DNA from: Marinifilum sp.
GTDB lineage: Bacteria > UBA9089 > CG2-30-40-21
Length of the DNA stretch: 43,478 nt
Direction of reading: 5' to 3'
Assembly (NCBI GenBank): GCA_020717845.1
Contig: DYDG01000009.1
Location: 1 to 43,478, forward strand
The stretch's first letter is position 1. The number at the start of each line of letters is the position of its first letter. The notes beneath the pieces are model-generated. The model saw nothing but the letters and a program-made list of their open reading frames with translations. It was not told where the DNA came from and made no database searches. The position numbers and the translations under genes are program-made. Below, piece after piece: positions 36,004 to 43,478 of the stretch.

Positions 36004-36082
36004 CCTCCGTTTTATATTCTTATATGCATAGGCTAAACGGTTACCATATCCTTTAGGCTACCGTTACATCAACCATAAACAT

Positions 36083-36139
36083 GTAGAGACAAGGCAGTAG
36101 AGACAAGGCAGTAGAGACAAGGCAGTGCCTTGTCTCTAC
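36083..36139. repeat. three direct copies of GTAGAGACAAGGCA followed by one inverted arm
   Basis: 36083, 36097 and 36111 each begin gtagagacaaggca; inverted arm TGCCTTGTCTCTAC at 36126-36139. Confidence 0.9.
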
Positions 36140-36142
36140 AAC

Positions 36143-37336
36143 CTACAACCTCCCCAAAAAGCTTTCTCCATTCTTCAATCCCTTGACACCAAATATATCA
36201 GCAATGGTTTGCCCTACATCAGCAAAGGTTTGACGGATACCTAAGTTTACTCCTCGTCTGATGGCTGCACCATACACTAATAGGGGAACAAACTCCCTGG
36301 AATGGTCAGTAGACAATGTGGTTGGGTCACATCCATGATCAGCTGTCAAGATAAGCAAATCTGTTTCCCTCATAGCCTTAATTATCTCTGGCAAAGCCTG
36401 ATCAAATTCCTCCAATGCCCTCTTATAGCCTTCAACATCATTTCGATGTCCATAAAGCATATCAAAATCTATCAAGTTGGTGAATACCACACCCTCAAAA
36501 TACTGTTTAAGGCATTCAATAGTCTTAGCTATACCATCAGCATTACCATGGGTCAGGATGCTTCTGGTTAAACCAGAGCCTCCAAATATATCCGATATTT
36601 TACCAATCCCAATGGTTTCATATCCTGCCTTACAAACAAAATTAAGAACAGTTTCCTCTGGTGGCAGAACAGAAAAATCCCTTCTATTTACTGTCCGCTG
36701 AAAATTATTTTTTTGTCCAATCTGTCCTTTCTGTCCGATAAATGGTCTGGCAATTACCCTGGCTACTTGATGTTGTCCAACCAATATCTTTCTGGCAATC
36801 CTGCAAATATCATACAACTCATCCAGAGGGATTATCTCCTCATGTGCAGCAATCTGAAACACACTATCGGCTGAGGTATATACAATTGGATAACCTGTTC
36901 TGACGTGTTCTTCCCCCAGCTCCTGAATAATTTGTGTGCCAGAGGCAGGCTTGTTCCCCAGTATTTTACGTCCAATGGATACAGTAAATGCCTCAATCAC
37001 CTCTTCAGGGAAGCCCTGAGGGTAGACAGGGAATGGTTTTTGGCTGATAATGCCTGCTATTTCCCAATGTCCAATGGTTGTATCCTTGCCCATCGATGCC
37101 TCGGCCATCTTTCCAAAGCATCCCTGGACATGATCACATGAAGCCCCTGAAACCCCTGACAAAGAAACTATATTGCCCAGTCCGAGCCCTTGCAGGACAG
37201 GCAGATTCAACCCTCCAACAGCTGTAGCTATGTTCTGCAGGGTATTGCTCCCCTTATCCCCATAATCTGCTGCATCTGGAAGCTCTTCTATGCCAACGCT
37301 GTCAAGGACAATAATTAATATACGGTTAAGATTCAT
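36143..37336 (-). CDS. deoB: phosphopentomutase
   Basis: [66 protein letters not shown]. Confidence 0.95.
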   Translation of the reverse strand: MNLNRILIIVLDSVGIEELPDAADYGDKGSNTLQNIATAVGGLNLPVLQGLGLGNIVSLSGVSGASCDHVQGCFGKMAEASMGKDTTIGHWEIAGIISQKPFPVYPQGFPEEVIEAFTVSIGRKILGNKPASGTQIIQELGEEHVRTGYPIVYTSADSVFQIAAHEEIIPLDELYDICRIARKILVGQHQVARVIARPFIGQKGQIGQKNNFQRTVNRRDFSVLPPEETVLNFVCKAGYETIGIGKISDIFGGSGLTRSILTHGNADGIAKTIECLKQYFEGVVFTNLIDFDMLYGHRNDVEGYKRALEEFDQALPEIIKAMRETDLLILTADHGCDPTTLSTDHSREFVPLLVYGAAIRRGVNLGIRQTFADVGQTIADIFGVKGLKNGESFLGRL

Positions 37337-37355
37337 CTAAGTCTATATCCATAGA

Positions 37356-37541
37356 TTAAAATTCCTTCTTAGTAAGACCAAACACTTCCTGATATATATT
37401 GCATTCTTTGCATCTTTCCTTATCATTCCTTTTGCAGCATGGAATATCTGTAACATCCCAACAATCCTTGCCAGAGGTATAAGCTGCACACCTTAAATAA
37501 TGGCTTGCTGGACAACCTCTGACATCATAACATTTTTTCAT
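37356..37541 (-). CDS. small cysteine-rich protein, two-CW-domain type
   Basis: CYDVRGCPASHYLRCAAYTSGKDCWDVTDIPCCKRNDKERCKECNIY; overlaps the upstream HD-GYP gene. Confidence 0.75.
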   Translation of the reverse strand: MKKCYDVRGCPASHYLRCAAYTSGKDCWDVTDIPCCKRNDKERCKECNIYQEVFGLTKKEF

Positions 37542-39576
37542 TCCCTTTTCCTCCTCTTTGCTTTTTTAGACGCTTTTTGCTTAAGTAGTCCTTTTCCAAA
37601 ACATGGATAAGGGCATCAACTATCTTAGAATCAAGCTCACATCCACCAGAGGCATTACTCTTATTTTTTAATTCAACAAGGGCATTTTCCAGAGAAAATG
37701 CTTTTCGATACGGCCTATCTGTTATCAGGGCATCAAACACTTCTGCTACAGCCAATATTCTTGATATTAATGGAATATCTTTGCCTGACAGATTAAATGG
37801 ATACCCTGAGCCGTTCAATCTTTCATGATGATACCGTATCCCATCAACAATCTCAGAATTAAGACCCATGAATTCAACAATCCTTGTCCCAATAGCGACA
37901 TGTTGTTTGACATGCCTGAATTCACCCTTGTTTAGCCGTGTAGTTTTTTGAAGTATCTGCTCTGATACCCCGATATTACCCAGATCATGAAAAAACCCAG
38001 CTATGTTTGCTGCCACTATTGCCTCTTTATCCAATCCCAGCTCTTGGGCAATCGAGGAGGCATAACTGGCAACCCGTTTTGAATGATCCTGAAAGTATTT
38101 ATCCTTTGATTCTAAAACAACGATTAATGAAAAGATACTATCTGTAAAATTTCCTATGCACTCCTGATAATAGGATATATTTTTAAGAGCCATAGATACC
38201 TTTGTTCCCAAGATAGATAATATCCGGACATCTTCATCCCGATAAGCTTCTCCTGAAAATTTTTCACCCAGGATTAATATCCCTGATAATTCCTCCTCAT
38301 TCAGTAATGGAATACATGCCATACCATCTATCTTTTCTATATCCCTTTTTATCTCTCTCCACTGATTATTTTGCAGCTTAGACCTTGAGACCTCATTCTT
38401 TAAGAGTACTTTTTTTTTATCAGTCAGGGACAAAGCCAGTCCTTCATCCTTTTTAAGCCGCAGGGTCTTTTTTTTTGCCAAATTTACCCCTAACCCCAGA
38501 CCAATGAAATATTCCTGTTTTTCTCTATCCAGAAGGAGAATAGCTGCCTTATCTGTGCAGACAAGATTTGCTGCAGCATTAAGCAGGGTATTCATCAACA
38601 TGTTTTTGTCAAATATAGAGGCAATCTGATTAGAAATGCCTTTTATTGGATGCCATTGACAGGCGATTTGTCTGAAAAGGTATTGATTGATAAATATCTG
38701 CAATTGCTGTCGTGCCCAATTAAGGCATAATGCAACTATCAAAATCACCCCTATACTTAAGGATGATGACCCTTTGCCAATAAATTTTTGAAACAAGCTT
38801 TCAATCTCAATAGCCAGAACAAAGATAATAATTATTGGTATCGTATTTGCAAGGAAATAAAAAAACTTTCTTTTATAAAAAACTAATCTGCTAATCTCTA
38901 CCCCTATCAGACGATGCTCTATAATTGCATAAGAAGTAATAAAGGAATAGATAATTGTTGCTGCATGTCCGGATGGATATACCCATATTCCAAGAGAACA
39001 AAGGAGATTGGTAGCAATGCCTGCAAATAGTATTAATCCTCCGACTAAAAAATATCCCAATTGCTGTCTTTCTACAAAATTAACGGTTTTTAGTCCTCTA
39101 TGAATGAGCAGGCAGCAACCATATCCTCCAAGTGATAATATGAACATCAAGAATATGTTCCCTATCTTGCCAAGGGTTGGATAATAGTAATCCCCAATAT
39201 AGGCAATATCCTGACCAAGAAACCCTGTGCCTGCAAATAAAAGAAATAAGTAGCTGATTCCATATCCCAGGCTATACACCCTTCTGTTTAAGAGGCTGTG
39301 ATCATCGATTACAGTTAAAACAAAATGAAAAAACAATGATGGAATAAATACCAGTCCAATATAAAATAACTTTATCCAGACAATAGCATCCTTATCGCTT
39401 GAAGCACAGTATACGCCTAAAGAAGCAAGGTTCCAAACGACAAGAGATAACCCTAAGAGAAAAAAAATCCTGTTGGGCTTTTTCTTTGGTTCTTTTAGAA
39501 AAACAAAAAGTCCTATACCAAGACTGATAATCCCGGCTATAATCGGAATAATAGTGAAAGTCATTATTTGCTCCAC
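37525..39576 (-). CDS. membrane sensor with GAF and HD-GYP domains
   Basis: N-terminal multi-TM region, GAF-like LLNAAANLVCTDKAAILLLDREKQEYF..., HD-GYP FFHDLGNIGVSEQILQKTTRLNKGEF and RYHHERLNGSGYPFNLSGKDIPLISRILAVAEVFDAL. Confidence 0.92.
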   Translation of the reverse strand: MEQIMTFTIIPIIAGIISLGIGLFVFLKEPKKKPNRIFFLLGLSLVVWNLASLGVYCASSDKDAIVWIKLFYIGLVFIPSLFFHFVLTVIDDHSLLNRRVYSLGYGISYLFLLFAGTGFLGQDIAYIGDYYYPTLGKIGNIFLMFILSLGGYGCCLLIHRGLKTVNFVERQQLGYFLVGGLILFAGIATNLLCSLGIWVYPSGHAATIIYSFITSYAIIEHRLIGVEISRLVFYKRKFFYFLANTIPIIIIFVLAIEIESLFQKFIGKGSSSLSIGVILIVALCLNWARQQLQIFINQYLFRQIACQWHPIKGISNQIASIFDKNMLMNTLLNAAANLVCTDKAAILLLDREKQEYFIGLGLGVNLAKKKTLRLKKDEGLALSLTDKKKVLLKNEVSRSKLQNNQWREIKRDIEKIDGMACIPLLNEEELSGILILGEKFSGEAYRDEDVRILSILGTKVSMALKNISYYQECIGNFTDSIFSLIVVLESKDKYFQDHSKRVASYASSIAQELGLDKEAIVAANIAGFFHDLGNIGVSEQILQKTTRLNKGEFRHVKQHVAIGTRIVEFMGLNSEIVDGIRYHHERLNGSGYPFNLSGKDIPLISRILAVAEVFDALITDRPYRKAFSLENALVELKNKSNASGGCELDSKIVDALIHVLEKDYLSKKRLKKQRGGKGNEKML

Positions 39577-39593
39577 AACAATATATGTCTTTT

Positions 39594-39622
39594 AGGATAC
39601 CATAACATAACCTGGTTGTCAA
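39594..39622 (-). promoter_or_regulatory. predicted promoter of the HD-GYP gene (TTGACA-17-TATCCT, TGG extended -10)
   Basis: Reverse strand TTGACA ACCAGGTTATGTTATGG TATCCT. Confidence 0.65.
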
Positions 39623-39671
39623 GCAAAAATATGTTATATCTCAGGGCAAACGCGGTGAGCGTTGCATAGCA

Positions 39672-39914
39672 ACATTTCAACTCTGCTCAATGACCACCAA
39701 AGCCATATCTACACTCGTAAGCACTGATTGACTTCCTTTCCTTTCATGTTTTGGTATTGCTTGACATTTTGGAGTCCCAAGAGACATCCAAACGGGTCAT
39801 TTATCAGTTGATAGAAGCAGCACAATATCTCTATAGGCATACAGCATGTGGCTATTTGATGGACATGAAGCACAATATGTGGTATGATGATCATTGAGCA
39901 ATGTCGAAATGTGG
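39672..39914. repeat. inverted-repeat-bounded segment (~243 bp), MITE-like
   Basis: acatttcaactctgctcaatgaccacca at left; tgatcattgagcaatgtcgaaatgtgg at right, inverted. A related arm acatttcgactttgctcaatgaccacc lies near 25051. Confidence 0.6.
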
Positions 39915-39929
39915 TCTCGCAAAAATTGA

Positions 39930-40154
39930 CTAAATCAACAAAGTCATAAATGATCGTCTTCCAGTAATCATTTCTTCAATACATTGGAAAAGAAGCCCCC
40001 ACTGGTCTTTAGGAAGGTTAAAGCTTGTTCCGAGATTAAGGATAGTGCGTTGACGTGGACCCTGCTCAGTACGGTGTGATTCGACAATTTTATGGGTAGA
40101 ATACATTAAGATTTGCTTACGACTTTTCTCCTTTTTCCCCAACAAACCAGCCAC
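39930..40154 (-). pseudogene. N-terminal remnant of an IS1634-like transposase
   Basis: YSTHKIVESHRTEQGPRQRTILNLGTSFNLPKDQWGLLFQCIEEMITG resembles the N-terminus of IS1634-type transposases; stops after 74 aa with no recognisable catalytic region following. Confidence 0.6.
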
Positions 40155-40506
40155 TCTTTCGCTTGAAAAGCAGGTTAAAGGTGGTCAAACTGCCGTAGAT
40201 ACGAGTAATATACTGCTGCATATCAATCTTTTCTTCATCCTCAAGCTTTGGATGAGCATTTATCTTTTGCTCCAGAACCCTTAATCGGTCACGAATCATA
40301 ATTATCTTATGAAAAAATGCTTCCAGAGGAATCCTCTTTTCTGCAAGGGTATCACTTTGAGGCTTGATAATCAGCTCTCCACCAGCCCATTTCTCTCCCA
40401 TCTCCATCTCTGAATCACGTAACGCATACCCTTCCTCTAATAATGCCTGCTTGACTGCCTTTTTTATCAATTCATAATCCATGTCATGCTCACTCATTGT
40501 ATACAC
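40117..40506 (-). CDS. conserved hypothetical protein (likely start MSEHDMDYEL)
   Basis: RBS aggaggtgtatacaatg; helical protein HKIIMIRDRLRVLEQKINAHPKLEDEEKIDMQQYITRIYGSLTTFNLLF. Confidence 0.65.
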   Translation of the reverse strand: MYTMSEHDMDYELIKKAVKQALLEEGYALRDSEMEMGEKWAGGELIIKPQSDTLAEKRIPLEAFFHKIIMIRDRLRVLEQKINAHPKLEDEEKIDMQQYITRIYGSLTTFNLLFKRKSGWFVGEKGEKS

Positions 40507-40597
40507 CTCCTATCTAAATTGCAACTTATGTCCTATGCAAGTATAACTGAGCACTCAAGCCCTGTATGGGCTATCTGACCTGCACAGATGGCTAATT

Positions 40598-41260
40598 CTA
40601 ATTGCATAGCTTAAAAAAACTTGAGCATCGAGTATCAACAATCTGTCTTGAATTCTCTATCAGCATCTTAAAATCTTCTATCCCTGCACCATGAGCAATC
40701 TTTTCTGCCTTTTCAAGGGTAATCAAATCAGTATCTGTATGGGCATCGGTATTAAGAACAAGCTTTGCTCCAACTTTTTGTGCTATCTTTGCCACAAGCC
40801 CATTGGTTAGGCAATGTCCTTTTCTGGCAGTAATCTCTAAGGCAACACCTCTTTGTTTTGCCAGTTCTGCCTCTTCCTGTGTCAAAAGTCCCGGATGAGC
40901 AAGAATATCAATATCACTATTAATAGCTGCAAGATTTGTTCCCAAAGGAACTGGCTCAGAAATGGTTTCACCATGAACAATTACAAGCATTGCCCCTAAT
41001 TCCCTTGCCTTTTCAACCAATGATGCAATTAATTCCGGCGGAACATGGGTTATCTCTGCTCCTGGGATAAGACAAACCCCCTGTCCCTTTAGATGCTGGC
41101 AAACATTTACCAGCCGCGGTATTACCCAGTCAATGTTTGATAAATCGACATGGTCAGTAATAGCAAGAGTCGTTATCCCTGTGCTTTTTGCCTGTTGAAG
41201 CATTTCAGAAGGTAAAAGTATCCCATCAGAAAGCAAAGAATGGGTATGCAGGTCTATCAT
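40598..41260 (-). CDS. PHP-domain phosphoesterase (histidinol phosphatase family)
   Basis: MIDLHTHSLLSDGILLPSEMLQQAKSTGITTLAITDHVDLSN, LVLNTDAHTDTDLI. Confidence 0.93.
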   Translation of the reverse strand: MIDLHTHSLLSDGILLPSEMLQQAKSTGITTLAITDHVDLSNIDWVIPRLVNVCQHLKGQGVCLIPGAEITHVPPELIASLVEKARELGAMLVIVHGETISEPVPLGTNLAAINSDIDILAHPGLLTQEEAELAKQRGVALEITARKGHCLTNGLVAKIAQKVGAKLVLNTDAHTDTDLITLEKAEKIAHGAGIEDFKMLIENSRQIVDTRCSSFFKLCN

Positions 41261-41519
41261 AAAACACCGCCTTAGTTAAAAAAATGCGGAATGTGGAAAG
41301 CAAAGATGCAGCATTTCTGATTTTGAAGTTTAACACATTTCTGAAAAGATGTCAAGGAAAATTCTGGGCAAGCAGCAATTCTCATTATGAAATAACTTTG
41401 CCATTTATGGCGAAGTTACCAATAACACAGACAAACTGGCTTGAGCTCGCTTTGGAGAGTTCTTCTCTGTTCCGCTCTAAAGAGCGAAGCTTCAGAACTC
41501 CTGATATATTCACAGGAAA

Positions 41520-41549
41520 TGGGTTGAACTTAAATTAATAAGCTCAACC
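41520..41549 (-). terminator. hairpin downstream of the porin-like gene
   Basis: Reverse strand GGGTTGAGCTTATTAATTTAAGTTCAACCC. Confidence 0.5.
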
Positions 41550-41591
41550 CACTTTGCTTTGTTTAATCGTCGTTGTTAAAACACACTCAGA

Positions 41592-42647
41592 TTAGAAGGC
41601 AACAGCTACGGCTGCTTTAATACCCTTATAATCATTAAAATCCTTTACATTTGGTTTGTCGTCAACCTTATTATCAACATATTCTAACTTGAAGAGTGTA
41701 TTATCTGCTAATTTATAGTTGACACCGGCTTGCAGTTTTGTTACTTCAAAGTTATCTGTTTCATCTGCTTTTACTGTACTCCGTCGCACAGCCAGTGAGC
41801 AGGCATCACTTATAGCATAGATAGCTTCGATTGATAGACCACCTACCTTTATTTTAGCTGCTCCTTCTTTGAGTTCACTATCTCCATAAGCAACGCCCAG
41901 GGTAAATGCATCCATTACATACCCTGCATCAATAACCATTCCTGTTGCTTTATCTGTCTCATTCGAATTAGACGGAGTTGCATCATGTATCCCATAGCTT
42001 GCGGCTAATGATAATCCTGGAACTGCTTTGACATCACCATCCAACCTTAGCCCTATCGCCTTCTTGCTGTTATTATCACTTGAGTCACCATAATTACCAT
42101 TGGTGATAGCTAACAGACAATTGACTGCTCCCATTGCTGTCTTTAAAGCCATTCCATAGTCTACTATTTGACCTGTTAGTTCTATATCGAAGAGGGCTGA
42201 GTCCCCAATCATAACATTTTTCATCATATTCGCACCCTCGGTTTGAGAGTCGGCTTCTTTGCCCATAGGAAATACCACCTTACCAACCATCAGCGTAGCA
42301 TTTGGAATCAGGTTAGATAGCTCAACAGCAACCTTCCTTGTTTCTAATCCCCACTCTTGCCGAATTTGAGCAACAACTGTTACCCCATCTGCTATCTCTA
42401 CCTTTGCATCCAGATTGACCTTAGCATCAGTGAATTGAAGTTTATCCTGTGCATATTCAGTGCTTGTACCTGTAGTTGTACCTGTTTCGTCTCTGTAAGT
42501 CCATGGAACCTCAATCTTGTCAACGCCATACTTCGTCTTCTCAATCCCCACGGCGATATTGCCACTCCACTCTATCCCTGCAAAAGCCGGCATAGCCACA
42601 AACACCACTACCAGGCTTGCCACTAAATAACTTAAAGTCTTTTTCAT
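41592..42647 (-). CDS. porin-like outer membrane beta-barrel protein
   Basis: Signal peptide MKKTLSYLVASLVVVFVAMPAFA; alternating amphipathic strands; C-terminal ...KAAVAVAF ending in Phe. Confidence 0.75.
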   Translation of the reverse strand: MKKTLSYLVASLVVVFVAMPAFAGIEWSGNIAVGIEKTKYGVDKIEVPWTYRDETGTTTGTSTEYAQDKLQFTDAKVNLDAKVEIADGVTVVAQIRQEWGLETRKVAVELSNLIPNATLMVGKVVFPMGKEADSQTEGANMMKNVMIGDSALFDIELTGQIVDYGMALKTAMGAVNCLLAITNGNYGDSSDNNSKKAIGLRLDGDVKAVPGLSLAASYGIHDATPSNSNETDKATGMVIDAGYVMDAFTLGVAYGDSELKEGAAKIKVGGLSIEAIYAISDACSLAVRRSTVKADETDNFEVTKLQAGVNYKLADNTLFKLEYVDNKVDDKPNVKDFNDYKGIKAAVAVAF

Positions 42648-42868
42648 TTCTTTGTTCCTCCTTAAAAAGATTTTATTCTTTCAGGTGTGGACAATGACAA
42701 GGTATTTTACCTTAGAAAAGTCTCACCCTTAAGATTTAATTTTACCTTGTACCTATAAATTTTTTTGCCCGGCAAAACAGTTTGGAGGAAATTTTTCACC
42801 ACCTTTCTTTGCAAGATTGGACAGGTACCAAGGTAGCCTTTCTTTTATATCCTATTTTTTTAACTGTA

Positions 42869-43113
42869 ACTCGATGTTCAAGTTTTTTAGTAATGTCTTA
42901 ATTATCGCTAATTGGATTCCTGCTGAAGTTTATCTCTGTGAAAGCAGGGGCAGGAATAACACATTTTCACAAAAATGACAAGATACGCATAACTCTCATT
43001 CATACAATTAGTTGCGAATATTCTTATTACTATTCGATGCTTTGCAGAAATAGCAAGATACGCATGCATGTCATTCCTGCGAAAGCAGGAATCCAAAAAC
43101 TTGAACATCGAGT
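42869..43113. mobile_element. MITE-like element with 19-bp perfect terminal inverted repeats
   Basis: ACTCGATGTTCAAGTTTTT (42869-42887) inverted at 43095-43113; inner ggattcctgc...gtcattcctgcgaaagcaggaatcc hairpin family. Confidence 0.75.
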
Positions 43114-43169
43114 AATAGAATAATTATAAAACTAATAGCTACTTTTCATACTTATTTTGCCTCCATTTT

Positions 43170-43199
43170 ATCTTATCACATCTCTCCCTTATTTGTCAA
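43170..43199 (-). promoter_or_regulatory. predicted promoter reading toward the porin gene (TTGACA-18-TAAGAT, TGA extended -10)
   Basis: Reverse strand TTGACA AATAAGGGAGAGATGTGA TAAGAT. Confidence 0.6.
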
Positions 43200-43412
43200 G
43201 TGTTTTTTGCATATTCTGAATATTCGATAAAGCAAAACTGCTTCATAATGCCTGAGAAAGGCAGGCAAAAGCTATTTACAGCGAAATTGCAGAGGATTCT
43301 TGAAGATTTATTACACAGATTATAAAAGCAAAAAATAGGAAAAAGTCAAGAAACGACCGAAAAAACCGAAAAATCGAAAAAGCAGTGAAGGAGCGAAGGG
43401 ATTAACCCAAAA

Positions 43413-43446
43413 AATTCCGTAACATTTCGACAGGCTGTTACGGAAT
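43413..43446. repeat. hairpin ATTCCGTAACA...TGTTACGGAAT
   Basis: attccgtaaca-tttcgacaggc-tgttacggaat. A related half-site ccgtaacagcctgttgacaa lies near 25025. Confidence 0.75.
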
Positions 43447-43478
43447 AAGAATTTGGCACAAGAGGCACACAATATGTT

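Noticed and set aside
36083-36139. Possible CRISPR-like array (three short direct repeats)
   Set aside because: 14-bp units are contiguous with no spacers; palindrome-arm slippage is simpler.
39709-39894. 61-aa minus-strand ORF inside the inverted-repeat-bounded segment
   Set aside because: No recognisable family in any of the frames examined; likely noncoding.
42908-43108. 66-aa minus-strand ORF MFKFLDSCFRRNDMHAY...
   Set aside because: Typical spurious ORF across the TCATTCCTGCGAAAGCAGGAATCC repeat and TIR.

Overview
The window is a roughly 43 kb chromosomal segment from an AT-rich, Gram-negative-type bacterium. It encodes a PilQ secretin, a BamD-like lipoprotein, a porin-like beta-barrel and a PEP-CTERM protein. 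I cannot name the lineage with confidence. Most of it is housekeeping: a 5'-truncated leuA at the left edge that the ORF track missed, a pilMNOPQ operon with two prepilin-like proteins, ftsEX-envC-(vapBC)-ctpA, a split transketolase, pyk, rpsT-zapB-like-zapA, lysA, tRNA-Leu(TAG), comEA-like, cimA, a ferredoxin-fused etfA, purF, nnrDE, acpS, hisD, deoB, an HD-GYP sensor and a PHP phosphoesterase. The unusual content is: (1) a prepilin-like protein carrying a DnaJ-type CxxCxGxG zinc-finger pair; (2) a vapBC pair embedded in a cell-wall hydrolysis operon, with vapC overlapping ctpA; (3) a two-copy MITE-like element with TIRs and 4-bp flanking duplications, plus a fragment in the tRNA-Leu leader; (4) several other palindromic intergenic repeat families; (5) a decayed DUF4338 (DruA-family) gene relic and an IS1634-like transposase relic; (6) a long palindrome at the predicted transcription start of the transketolase operon; and (7) a recurring promoter pattern of TTGACA-17-TGN-TATAAT. 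I found no CRISPR array, rRNA, intact transposase or complete defence system. All calls were made by reading the sequence; no database or folding program was run.
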